Source: Sulfuriflexus mobilis (GTDB taxonomy: Bacteria > Pseudomonadota > Gammaproteobacteria > AKS1). Taken from it: a stretch of DNA of 64,000 bases. The stretch lies in assembly GCF_003967195.1 (NCBI RefSeq), contig NZ_AP018725.1, positions 1,116,001 to 1,180,000 of the forward strand. The letters are read 5' to 3'. Below, piece by piece: positions 56,037-64,000 of the stretch; positions within the stretch are counted from its first letter, which is position 1; each line of letters opens with the position of its first letter. The position numbers and the translations under genes are program-made. Below the pieces are notes generated by a model that saw only the letters and a list, made by a program, of their open reading frames with translations, did not search any database and had not been told where the DNA came from.

Positions 56037-57212
56037 ATGCCTTTGGTGAACATGAAAGACATGCTGGTGCATGCTTATCAGAATGGTTATGCGGTGGGCG
56101 GCTTTGACCTGGTGAGCCTGGATTTCCTTGAGGCCATTATGGCGGCGGCAGAGGCCAGGCGCTCGCCGGTGATTTTGTCTCTCGCCGAATCGCATTTTGA
56201 CTATTACGACTTCGAGCTGGCCATGGCCGCGGCCGAACTGGCCGCAAAGCGGGCGACCGTTCCGGTGGCCATTCACCTGGATCATGGTGCTTCGCTTGAG
56301 TCGGCCGTGACGGCGATTAACCTCGGTTGCAATGGTGTCATGGTGGATGCCTCGCACGAGCCGTTCGCGGGCAACGTGGCGATGACACAAAAGATTGTCA
56401 ACATGGCGCACGCCTGTGGTGTACCGGTGGAGGGTGAGCTCGGCTATGTTGCCGGTGTGGAAGGCGAAGACGCGGAGAAGCACCCCGGGGAAGTCGTGTA
56501 TACCTCGGTGGATGAGGCAAAACGTTATGTTGAGCAAACCGGCGTTGATGTACTCGCCGTTTCCATCGGTACGGTGCACGGCCGTATGCAGGGCGAGCCG
56601 GAGCTGGATGTTGAACGCCTGCAGCAGATTAACGCGGCACTGGGGATCCCGCTGGTCATTCATGGCGGTACCGGCCTGTCGGATGAGCAGTTTCGTCAGC
56701 TGATCGCCAACGGTGTGGCGAAGATCAATTACTACACGGCATTGGCGGATGCGGCCGGTACGCGCATGCGTGAGAACGTCGCGGCCGATGATCGCTGTGG
56801 CTATACCGGTATTGTCAGGGAGATCCAGGAGGCCATGCGCGTTGAGATTGAGCGCTGCATGCTCAACTGGGGCAGCGCCAACCAGGCAGATGCCGTGCTG
56901 GCCGTCGCGGAGGCCTGGCAACCGGTGCATCACGTGATTATCTATAACGTGAATACGACTGACGAGGCACAGGTGGCGAACATGATGGCAGAAGGTGAAA
57001 GGATCTTAAGCCAGATCCCCGGTGTGCGCCGTGTGGTCACGGCTAAGGCCGTCCAGCAAGCGGCGCAATATCAATTTTCCTGGCTAATCGAATTCGTCCA
57101 TGCCAATGTCATTGATAGCTATCGTGAACATCCTGATCACATTGCCTTTGCAGATAGCCTGTTCCGTCCCATTGCCGGGGACCGCATCAGTATTGATTTC
57201 AGGCAAAACTGA
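56037..57212 (+). CDS. Class II fructose-bisphosphate aldolase fused to a Dabb domain
   Basis: The product is 391 residues, about 90 longer than usual class II enzymes. Residues 1-290 hold the aldolase: VPVAIHLDHGAS (zinc His), DASHEPF, VEGELGYVAG, VHGRMQGEPELD and IHGGTGLSD. Residues about 298-391 read as a stress-responsive alpha/beta barrel (VHHVIIYNVNTTDE, LSQIPGVRRVV, YREHPDHIAFADSLF). The aldolase joins triose phosphates in gluconeogenesis or the Calvin cycle, which fits the prk in this genome. An AGGGGGGTAG box precedes the ATG. Confidence 0.9.
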   Translation: MPLVNMKDMLVHAYQNGYAVGGFDLVSLDFLEAIMAAAEARRSPVILSLAESHFDYYDFELAMAAAELAAKRATVPVAIHLDHGASLESAVTAINLGCNGVMVDASHEPFAGNVAMTQKIVNMAHACGVPVEGELGYVAGVEGEDAEKHPGEVVYTSVDEAKRYVEQTGVDVLAVSIGTVHGRMQGEPELDVERLQQINAALGIPLVIHGGTGLSDEQFRQLIANGVAKINYYTALADAAGTRMRENVAADDRCGYTGIVREIQEAMRVEIERCMLNWGSANQADAVLAVAEAWQPVHHVIIYNVNTTDEAQVANMMAEGERILSQIPGVRRVVTAKAVQQAAQYQFSWLIEFVHANVIDSYREHPDHIAFADSLFRPIAGDRISIDFRQN

Positions 57213-57230
57213 TCGGCCGTGCAATAAGAA

Positions 57231-57252
57231 GAAAAGGGGACAGTACCTTTAT
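57231..57252. repeat. Short repeat AAAAGGGGACAGTACCTTTAT
   Basis: AAAGG and CCTTT arms enclose GGACAGTA. It is a short variant of the family seen from 47.9 kb onward and sits at the aldolase 3' end. Confidence 0.55.
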
Positions 57253-57275
57253 CTATTTTATATTATCGGTTTATC

Positions 57276-58880
57276 TCAGGAGTGTTCAAAGCGACGCTTG
57301 AGATCGTTGGCGAAACCGATCCCCGCTTCGGCATAGATGTTAAACGACATATCCACGCCCATTTCTTTGAGTTCTTCCGCCTCATCGTCGTATTTGGAGG
57401 TAGCCGCTATCTGCCCAGTGTAACCCATTTGCTTGAGCATGGCGACCGCCGCCTTGTTTGCACTATGGGTGGGTAAGGTGAGTAGCACCCATTTGAGACC
57501 GATGAGCAATGAAGGTGCCCTGGCCCAGAAGTCCGGGTTGGTTGCATCGCCATCGATGACATGGAGACCGGACGACTGATGCATTTCGATTTGATGGTCG
57601 TCTATTTCAACGCCGACAATTCGGCCCTTAAACTCAGGTTCTATTGCCTTGTAGACAGCAGTGCCGACGCGGCCCATACCAAACACCACTGCTTCGATAC
57701 TCTGTAAATCAAGGTCCTCTTCACCTTTTACTCGCTGTCTACGTTCAAAGCGTTTGAAGAAGTGGCGCCAGCGCTGGTACAGACTGTCGCGAACTGATGT
57801 TAACGGGGCGGAAATGATAAATGAAATTGAAAGCACTATCGCAAAAACGGCCAGCCATTCTTTGGATAACCAGCCGTAAGCCGTCGCAAGGGTACCAACA
57901 ATCAAACCAAACTCGCTGTAGTTGGCCAGGTTCAGGGAAGTACGCCATGAGGTACTCGCCCTTAACTTGAAGGCATTGAGCAGAAGGTGATAGAAAGCGA
58001 CCTTGATGGGTAAAAATAGTATGAAAACCAGCGCAACCAGGAATTCATTCCAGCCCGGCAGCGCAGTCATCCCCACACTGAGGAAGAACCCGACAAGGAA
58101 TAGATCTTTGAAACTAAGCAAGGATTTAGCCATCTCGCTGGCTTTGACGTGATTCGCCAGTAGCATGCCTAAAATCAGTGCACCGACATCGCCTTTCATA
58201 CCGACAAGCTCAAAAATGTCCGCACCACCGAGGGCCAGAACGATTCCGTATAGCACCAGCAGCTCACCATGGCCGGTGTGGTCCAGAACCTTTCGCAAGA
58301 GATGTCTTAAGGGGATGAGCAGTAACAGTGCCAGCGCCCACACTGAAGGTACCTTGCCCGTAGATGCTGCGAGAAAAACCACTGCCGCGATATCCTGCAC
58401 AATCAATATGCCAATAGCTAGGCGACCATGATGTGACGATGTGGCGCCCAGCTCATCGAGGAGTTTGATGGCAAAGACGGTGCTTGAAAATGACAGTACA
58501 AAGCCGATGAGTATGGCCGTTTTGAGATCCAGACCTGTAAATATAGAAATGTTCAGCTGCGAAATAGCCAGTACCAATGCAGATAACACAGACGTTATCA
58601 AGACCATGTGAATCGAGGCCACGCCCCAGACTTGGGGCTTGATGAGTGACTCAACCCTGAGTTTTAGCCCGATGGTAAAAAGCAGCAGGGTGATGCCCAG
58701 ATCCGCCATGGTGCGGAGAAAGTCACCGCCTTCAGCACCCACTGCATTAAGCATGAAGCCGGCGAACAGAAACCCTACCAGTGGGGGCAAACCTATTAAT
58801 TTAACGGCAAATCCACAGATAAATGCGATGCCTATCCAGACTGGGTCACTCGGGTGGATTGATAATAATATGGATTCCAT
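57276..58880 (-). CDS. CPA2-family cation:proton antiporter with TrkA-N domain (YbaL/KefB-like)
   Basis: The product is 534 residues. Residues 1-375 carry about 11-12 membrane segments (IGLPPLVGFLFAGFML, FSSTVFAIKLLDELG, VLYGIVLALGGADIFELVGM). Residues about 400-534 form a RCK/TrkA-N NAD-binding domain (AVVFGMGRVGTAVYKAI, VIDGDATNPDFW). Such carriers exchange K+ or Na+ for protons across the inner membrane under nucleotide control. It is convergent with the aldolase gene. Confidence 0.92.
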   Translation of the reverse strand: MESILLSIHPSDPVWIGIAFICGFAVKLIGLPPLVGFLFAGFMLNAVGAEGGDFLRTMADLGITLLLFTIGLKLRVESLIKPQVWGVASIHMVLITSVLSALVLAISQLNISIFTGLDLKTAILIGFVLSFSSTVFAIKLLDELGATSSHHGRLAIGILIVQDIAAVVFLAASTGKVPSVWALALLLLIPLRHLLRKVLDHTGHGELLVLYGIVLALGGADIFELVGMKGDVGALILGMLLANHVKASEMAKSLLSFKDLFLVGFFLSVGMTALPGWNEFLVALVFILFLPIKVAFYHLLLNAFKLRASTSWRTSLNLANYSEFGLIVGTLATAYGWLSKEWLAVFAIVLSISFIISAPLTSVRDSLYQRWRHFFKRFERRQRVKGEEDLDLQSIEAVVFGMGRVGTAVYKAIEPEFKGRIVGVEIDDHQIEMHQSSGLHVIDGDATNPDFWARAPSLLIGLKWVLLTLPTHSANKAAVAMLKQMGYTGQIAATSKYDDEAEELKEMGVDMSFNIYAEAGIGFANDLKRRFEHS

Positions 58881-59480
58881 TTTGTTTGTGGTAAATGGCC
58901 TGTCTCTATATCCGGGTAAGGAAGTTCTTTAACCTTTGATAAATTAAGGATAAGGGTATTTCACAGTTAACAAATTGAAGGTAGAGCACAGTTTTCTATA
59001 TCAGAAATAATTGTTCTCTGTCCCCAATTAGTTCAAATTACACCAATTACTTGGTGACCGCAAAATGTCACCAGAATAATCTGGGTCAGAGTAAAAACTA
59101 ACTACAAAAGAAGTCAGTGACAAAAAGAAAATTAAAGGGGTCGGAAATAAAAGGGGTCAGTACCCTTTAGTCTAATTAACTGGTGTCAGAGCTCACTTAG
59201 AATCTCTTAAGAGTTTCATTATTGGCTCAAAGAACCCTGTCGGGTTCATTATGAGTACCCTACACTTCCAGTGTCAGGGCAACTTCCTGAACCACAGGTT
59301 CTGGTCGCACTTGTTCCTAATATAAGCCTAATCTGTGCTCTGACCCCAGTTATTTCATTGTTTCTTCCGCTACCGTAATAATATAAACACAGGCATAAAG
59401 GGTGGTAGTAGCCTTTTATTGAGAACTTGTCCTGTGATCTGATGTCATCTTAATAGTACTGATAAAAGAGGCGGTGACGA
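58881..59480. other. Repeat-rich 600-base intergenic region
   Basis: No gene is supported. It contains a TGGTGAC/GTCACCA hairpin (59051-59072), several partial copies of the AAAGGGGTC repeat (59107-59168), and a relic resembling 54790-54875 at 59203-59284. It looks like a landing site for small mobile repeats. Confidence 0.55.
59133..59168. repeat. Tandem partial copies of the AAAGGGGTC repeat
   Basis: AAAGGGGTCGGAAATAAAAG runs into GGGTCAGTACCCTTT; the second copy (59150-59168) is a short palindrome AAAGGG-GTCAGTA-CCCTTT. Confidence 0.7.
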
Positions 59481-60098
59481 ATGAAAATTATTCGTGTGAT
59501 ATTAGCATTCACAGCGATGCTGGTTGGAGGGGGCGATGCCATGGCGATCGAAGAAGCGAAGTACACCGTGGTGGAAAAAGAGGATATTTTTGAAATCCGT
59601 GACTATGCACCACATGTCCTCGCTGAAACCATTGTTGAAGGTAGTCTTGAAGATGCTGGCAACAAGGCCTTCAACAGGCTCTTTCAGTACATCTCTGGTA
59701 ATAACCAGACACGTAATAAGGTGGCGATGACAGCCCCTGTTTCCCAGGAATCAACAGGCATAAAGATTGACATGACGGCACCCGTTGGGCAACAGCAGGC
59801 AGGAGAACGCTGGGCGGTAAGTTTTATGATGCCAGCGGCATACACGTTGGAAACACTACCGAAGCCGTTGGATCCAACCGTCAGATTGCGTCAGGTGCCT
59901 GCGAGAAGAATGGCTGCAATCCGTTATTCGGGTTTCTGGAGTGAGGAAGGTTACTTGCGTAATAAGGCAGCGTTGGTGTCATGGATTGAGAATAAGGGGC
60001 TCAAAGCTGTTGGTGAACCAATTTGGGCGCGCTACAACGCCCCTTTTAGTCTCTGGTTTTTGAGACGTAATGAAGTGTTGATCTCGATTGGGAATTAA
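59481..60098 (+). CDS. SOUL-family haem-binding protein, exported
   Basis: The product is 205 residues. A signal peptide (RVILAFTAMLVGGGDAMA) is followed by one SOUL domain: YTVVEKEDIFEIRDYAPHVLAET near 30, NKVAMTAPVSQE near 90 and WSVSFMMP-like WAVSFMMPAAYTLETLP near 120. SOUL proteins bind haem or other tetrapyrroles. It is preceded by GGCGGTGACG and surrounded by repeats. It may act in periplasmic haem handling; that is inference. Confidence 0.9.
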   Translation: MKIIRVILAFTAMLVGGGDAMAIEEAKYTVVEKEDIFEIRDYAPHVLAETIVEGSLEDAGNKAFNRLFQYISGNNQTRNKVAMTAPVSQESTGIKIDMTAPVGQQQAGERWAVSFMMPAAYTLETLPKPLDPTVRLRQVPARRMAAIRYSGFWSEEGYLRNKAALVSWIENKGLKAVGEPIWARYNAPFSLWFLRRNEVLISIGN

Positions 60099-60115
60099 AA
60101 GAAATCGGTGATCAG

Positions 60116-60146
60116 ATTAAAGGGGTCAGAGCCCTTTAATGAATAC
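60116..60146. repeat. Palindromic repeat AAAGGGGTCAGAGCCCTTT with GAATACG tail
   Basis: The 25-base core 60116-60140 is an inverted repeat (ATTAAAGGG arms) followed by GAATACG, as at 47897-47929. A second fragment, AGGGTCAGACTCGAT, follows at 60158-60172 and matches 48120-48133. Confidence 0.85.
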
Positions 60147-60312
60147 GAGGGGGAGATAGGGTCAGACTCGATTTCTGAATTAAAAGGATCAATGACAAAT
60201 GAAAACCATTTCCAGTAAGGGCTCCAGCCATCTCTGATTGAAGCATTCATTGCAATACGGCGCTTTCCAGGTGCATTATCAACTCTACACAGGGACGAGA
60301 TTGGAGACGAGT

Positions 60313-62256
60313 ATGCGACATGTAGTCTGGATTAGCGCTTTAGTTATGTTGCACCTCATCGAGCCGGTCTGGGCGCTGACGGCGGACGACGTGCCCGCCA
60401 TCTATGACAATATCCACATCAAAGACGGTCAGCCGGTGGTGGTCAGCGGCAAAAAGACCTTGCGCCTGGAGCCGAATCAGGCGACCCCGGATTACACCGT
60501 GGCCATGCTGCAGGGTAATCCGGTGGGGACGGACAGCGGGTTTCTCTTTAGCTTCACTGACGCAGCAGCGTCCGAGACCGTGGCGGGCGGCACACTGTTT
60601 TACTCCCTGTGGGACCCGCGTGAGAGCCGCTACCCGATGCCGCACTACCGCTACGACGCGCCCATTGATGCGCAGGGCCAGGCGCGGGTGGATATGTCGA
60701 CGCTCACCGGCAAGTACGACCTCAGCGGCTGGGAGTCGGCAGGCAAGGGCATTCTTTATTACCGCGTGACCGACGCCAAGGGCGCTATCGTCTACGAAGG
60801 CAAGTTCTTCTTTACGGCCAAGCCCTTCAAGGTCGGGACGAGCATCACCGCCGGGCCGTGGGTCGCCAAGGTGACCGACACGACCGCGACCATCGCCTTT
60901 GACACCAATCGCGCCGTGGTGGCCAGCGTGATCGCGAACGGGCGCAGCTTTAAGGATAAAACCGCCACGACTCGCCATGAGATCGCGCTCAGCGGGCTGC
61001 CGACGGCGAAGAGTATTGCCTACACGGTGCAGGCCGGCGGGCATGCGGAAAGCTATGCCTTCAGCACGGCGCCAAAACCCGGTACGCGCAGCAAGTTCGT
61101 GTTTGCCTACTCGACCGACTCCCGCGAGGCCATTGCCTCGGGCGAGCGTTCGATGGCGGGGGTTAACGCCTACATCATGCGCAAGGTCATGGCGGTCGCG
61201 GCGGCCGAGGATGCGGTGTTCCTGCAGTTTACCGGTGACACCATGAGCGGCTACGACGCCAACGTGCCCATGCAGTGGGTCAAATATGCCAACTTCCAGC
61301 GCGCCATCCTGCCCTGGGCGAGCCGCGTTCCCGTCTACACCGGAATGGGCAATCACGAAACCATCGAATTTCTCTGGGACAACAACACCGAGTACGGCCT
61401 CACCTGTGACCGCTTCCCCTTCGACACCGACTCGGCCGAGGCGGTCTTCGCCGATGTCTTTGTCAACCCGGAGAACGGTCCTGAGAGCGAAGACGGCAGC
61501 TTCTACGATCCCAACCCGGGAAAGCCGGGCGACTTCCCGACCTACAAGGAAAATGTCTACTTCTATACCTGGGACAATGTGGCAATGGTCGTCCTCAATT
61601 CTCAATACCTGTATACGGGGTCACTGCCGAACGACACGACCGTTGGCGGTAACGTGTGGGGTTACATCATGGATAAGCAACTCGCCTGGTTGCAAACGAC
61701 GTTGGCGACGCTGCAACAGGATGCCAATATCGACCACATCCTTGTCACCCAGCATACCCCGGTCTTTCCGAACGGCGGGCACGTGCACAGCTACAACTCG
61801 ATGTGGCTGAAAGGGGAAAATCACACGCCTGTCATCAAGGGCACACCACCGTCGGAATTTCTCAAGCAGGGCAAGGGCTCCATCGACCGGCGCGATGATT
61901 ATCTGCGCACGCTGCTTGCTCACTCGAAAGTCAAGGCCATCCTTGTCGGCGATGAACACAACTACTCGCGTTTGCTGATCAAGCCGGGCATGCCCATCTA
62001 CGATAAGCGCAAATACCAATCCCGCAAACCCCTGACCATCGACCGCGATCTCTGGCACATCACCGTCGGCTCGGCGGGAGCACCTTATTACTATGTTGAG
62101 TCCGCACCCTGGAATAAGGGTTATCCGAAGGATACGCAGTACTTGAAGTTGCTCAGCACGCAACACGCGGTGGCCTTGTTCCGCGTCCACGGCACTTCGC
62201 TCGAACTTGAAGTCGTGAACCCCGATACCCTCGACAGGGTTGATACAATAGAATAA
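60313..62256 (+). CDS. Exported metallophosphoesterase, purple-acid-phosphatase-like
   Basis: The product is 647 residues from the ATG at 60313, with GGAG 6 bases upstream; the frame upstream to 60238 is not supported. A signal peptide ends near PVWA. A beta-rich N-terminal domain (about 170-260) precedes the phosphoesterase domain: FTGDTMSGYD near 332, GMGNHET near 372, VTQHTPVFPNGGHVHSY near 500 and VGDEHNYSRLL near 555. The motif set fits two-metal phosphatases acting outside the cytoplasm. Substrate unknown. Confidence 0.82.
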   Translation: MRHVVWISALVMLHLIEPVWALTADDVPAIYDNIHIKDGQPVVVSGKKTLRLEPNQATPDYTVAMLQGNPVGTDSGFLFSFTDAAASETVAGGTLFYSLWDPRESRYPMPHYRYDAPIDAQGQARVDMSTLTGKYDLSGWESAGKGILYYRVTDAKGAIVYEGKFFFTAKPFKVGTSITAGPWVAKVTDTTATIAFDTNRAVVASVIANGRSFKDKTATTRHEIALSGLPTAKSIAYTVQAGGHAESYAFSTAPKPGTRSKFVFAYSTDSREAIASGERSMAGVNAYIMRKVMAVAAAEDAVFLQFTGDTMSGYDANVPMQWVKYANFQRAILPWASRVPVYTGMGNHETIEFLWDNNTEYGLTCDRFPFDTDSAEAVFADVFVNPENGPESEDGSFYDPNPGKPGDFPTYKENVYFYTWDNVAMVVLNSQYLYTGSLPNDTTVGGNVWGYIMDKQLAWLQTTLATLQQDANIDHILVTQHTPVFPNGGHVHSYNSMWLKGENHTPVIKGTPPSEFLKQGKGSIDRRDDYLRTLLAHSKVKAILVGDEHNYSRLLIKPGMPIYDKRKYQSRKPLTIDRDLWHITVGSAGAPYYYVESAPWNKGYPKDTQYLKLLSTQHAVALFRVHGTSLELEVVNPDTLDRVDTIE

Positions 62257-62487
62257 GAATAAAAGGCGTCGGTGCACTTAGAATTACAGTTGAGATTCAC
62301 CTCGGAACTGCCTGCGACATTTCGTCAGGTACTTTCTACGCGTTACTCCGATCGCATCAAGCATTCCCTGATCTCACTTTGTGCGTTCAAATGATTGTCA
62401 TTACGAATCGAGAAGAATAGGGTGTAGTCCAGTCTGTTCCCTAACACAACATGGAACCGGCTACATATATAGAGGAGGTATAGGTTG

Positions 62488-63870
62488 ATGAAACGGCACG
62501 CGATATTACGGATGGTGACGGCTGCGACGGCGGTTTGTTTATGTTTCAGCGTCTTTACGGCCCAGGCCGCATTGTTGACGACCGCGCAAAAGAAAGAAGT
62601 GGCGAAATCGCCCTGTGCCGTGTCGATCAACTATTTAATCAAACAGTACCAAAGCGAACCCGATGTGGCCGCGTCTTTCGACCTGATGGCGGGTAATCTC
62701 GTCGACCCGCCCGAGAGCTACCATATGCTCAATCCGTGGCGAGTGACGGGCGGTGGCGAGGCGTTGCTGGGCAAGATGGTGGATTACTTCACCGAATGGT
62801 GCACCTTCCTGCCGCGCATCAACGGCAGCGAGGACAACGGGCTGGCTTATATCCAGGGGTTCGGCTGGCTTTATTATCAGAATACCCCGGCACAGAATTT
62901 TGTGCAGGGCCGCAATCCGCTCGATCCGAGCAAGGCGCTTGAAACCGGTCTGAAGTTCACGTCTGATTTCAGTAAGCAGCGCGGCGCCTTCATGGATGGG
63001 CCGGATTCGACCACCTATATCCAGCAATGGATCGACGACCCGCGTATCGAGATAGTGGATTATCAACGCAAACGAGCGAGTGACTATAAGTCCTGGAACG
63101 ACTTTTTCGCCCGTGAATTGATGATCGACACGAAAACCAGGACCATTCCCAGCCGCCCGGTGACCATGCCGGACAGGGATTACGTGATCTCGGCACCGAC
63201 CGACTGCATCATGAACCCGCTGGTACAGGTACTGACCGAGGACGGTAAGGTGGTTCGTCGTGAATATCTGCAAAACCCGTTGCAATACAACACTGTGCTG
63301 GACGTTAAGGGCATTCCGCTCAGCATGGCAGAGTTGTTGAAGGGCGTCGCTCCCGAGCTGCAGAGCCGGTTTGTTGGTGGCAATGGCCTGGCCTGTATCC
63401 TGATGCCCAATACCTATCACCGATTTCACACCCCCGTCACTGGCATCATTCGCCATGCGGACGTGGTGGTCTCCGGTACCTATGGTTACCCCGACTGGCC
63501 GAACTGGGTGTCGCAAAGCGGCAACGTGGCCGGACCGGGAACCGACTTCAGCCAGTTCCAGCTGTTCCAGCGCGGTGTGATCATCATCGAGGTGAATTAT
63601 GCCGACGTCAAGGAAGGTAATGTGAAGACGGGTTACGTGGCATCGATTCCGGTCGGGTTGGACACAATCGGTTCGGTGGTGTTGCGCAAGAATATCAGGC
63701 CCGGTGAAAAGGTTACGCGGGGCTACACCGAACTCGGTAATTTCTACTATGGCGGCTCGCTCAACATCCTGTTGTTCAGCCCGGGTATGGTGTCACCGGC
63801 CGTGCAAACCCGCCTGGGTAATCAGATAGGCGTTATCAATGTCGGCACCACGCCGCCGGTGAAGAATTAA
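62488..63870 (+). CDS. Exported phosphatidylserine-decarboxylase-like protein
   Basis: The product is 460 residues from the ATG at 62488, with AGGAGG 9 bases upstream. A signal peptide (MVTAATAVCLCFSVFTAQA) is unusual for this family. The C-terminal half matches PSD-like proteins: NDFFARELMIDTKTRTIPSRPV near 205, MPNTYHRFHTPVTG near 310, and YGGSLNILLFSPG near 430, where true PSDs carry a GST-type self-cleavage site giving a pyruvoyl group. GGSL keeps the serine. Its activity is open. Confidence 0.8.
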   Translation: MKRHAILRMVTAATAVCLCFSVFTAQAALLTTAQKKEVAKSPCAVSINYLIKQYQSEPDVAASFDLMAGNLVDPPESYHMLNPWRVTGGGEALLGKMVDYFTEWCTFLPRINGSEDNGLAYIQGFGWLYYQNTPAQNFVQGRNPLDPSKALETGLKFTSDFSKQRGAFMDGPDSTTYIQQWIDDPRIEIVDYQRKRASDYKSWNDFFARELMIDTKTRTIPSRPVTMPDRDYVISAPTDCIMNPLVQVLTEDGKVVRREYLQNPLQYNTVLDVKGIPLSMAELLKGVAPELQSRFVGGNGLACILMPNTYHRFHTPVTGIIRHADVVVSGTYGYPDWPNWVSQSGNVAGPGTDFSQFQLFQRGVIIIEVNYADVKEGNVKTGYVASIPVGLDTIGSVVLRKNIRPGEKVTRGYTELGNFYYGGSLNILLFSPGMVSPAVQTRLGNQIGVINVGTTPPVKN

Positions 63871-63887
63871 AGGGGTCAGAGCCCTTT
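63868..63887. repeat. Copy of the AAAGGGGTCAGAGCCC repeat
   Basis: AATTAAAGGGGTCAGAGCCC runs directly from the stop codon of the PSD-like gene into a T run. It could double as a terminator. Confidence 0.75.
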
Positions 63888-63919
63888 TTTCTTACTTCAG
63901 TGCCGACTAGGAGGCTGTT

Positions 63920-64000
63920 ATGAACAGGATATGGTTGTTGCTGGCGGTGGTACTCTTCTCCATGCAGCTGAATGCCGCATCGGGGCGCTTCGTCACCATT
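63920..64000 (+). CDS. Start of an exported protein, cut by the window end
   Basis: An ATG at 63920 with AGGAGG 6 bases upstream opens 27 codons up to the window edge. The visible part is a signal peptide (IWLLLAVVLFSMQLNAASG). The family cannot be told. It is co-directional with the PSD-like gene and 49 bases after it, so an operon is possible. Confidence 0.6.
   Translation, partial: MNRIWLLLAVVLFSMQLNAASGRFVTI

Noticed and set aside
60340-61605. A 421-codon open frame opposite the phosphoesterase gene
   Set aside because: GC-rich antisense shadow; the sense strand has clear phosphoesterase motifs and a signal peptide.

Overview
The window reads as a chromosomal segment of a sulfur-oxidising, CO2-fixing gammaproteobacterium. 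The main evidence is a phosphoribulokinase, a DsrS-type protein found in reverse-dsr sulfur oxidisers, a DsrE-like domain on an anti-sigma factor, a small protein resembling sulfur oxygenase reductase, two-domain exported rhodanese, and many gammaproteobacterial housekeeping genes (htpG, adk, hemH, hslR, fliA, cfa, a second EF-G, relA). No rRNA, tRNA or CRISPR array was seen.

Region 1 (1-38 kb) is ordinary, fairly GC-rich core DNA in short operons: an HDOD regulator, htpG behind a consensus heat-shock promoter, a MoxR/VWA pair, dsrS, a YbaK-HDOD fusion, an ECF sigma/anti-sigma pair divergent from a TPR protein, adk-hemH-prk, an MFS carrier, the rhodanese, fliA, and a cfa/FAD-reductase pair. 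Then come the SOR-like protein, a peroxiredoxin-glutaredoxin fusion and a three-component signalling locus (LuxR-type regulator, periplasmic binding protein, hybrid kinase with HPt). That locus is flanked by two look-alike two-hairpin RNAs on the minus strand. The ECF locus carries matching promoter elements in both directions, so the sigma factor probably controls its own operon and the TPR gene.

Region 2 (38.2-52.5 kb) is AT-richer accessory DNA that looks like a defence island. It holds a TacA/TacT-type toxin-antitoxin pair; a tight operon of C5 cytosine methyltransferase, a 992-residue protein with two GHKL ATPase modules, a receiver-domain protein, a Vsr endonuclease and a DUF3883/NO VEIN nuclease-like protein; a HEPN-like gene; a CARDB protein; a relic of a type I methylase; and a winged-helix/nucleotidyltransferase pair with its own promoter and operator-like palindrome. 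The methyltransferase-phosphorelay-nuclease operon is the best candidate for an undescribed system.

Region 3 (52.5-64 kb) holds relA, a YjbQ-type gene, a class II aldolase fused to a Dabb domain, a CPA2 antiporter, a SOUL protein, and a run of exported proteins (purple-acid-phosphatase-like, phosphatidylserine-decarboxylase-like, and a gene cut by the window end). A palindromic repeat with the core AAAGGGGTCAG recurs at least ten times between 47.9 and 63.9 kb and was not seen before 47.8 kb; one copy truncates a hemolysin-III-like gene. Nothing was searched against a database: family names come from motifs and recall, and start sites from visible ribosome binding sites.
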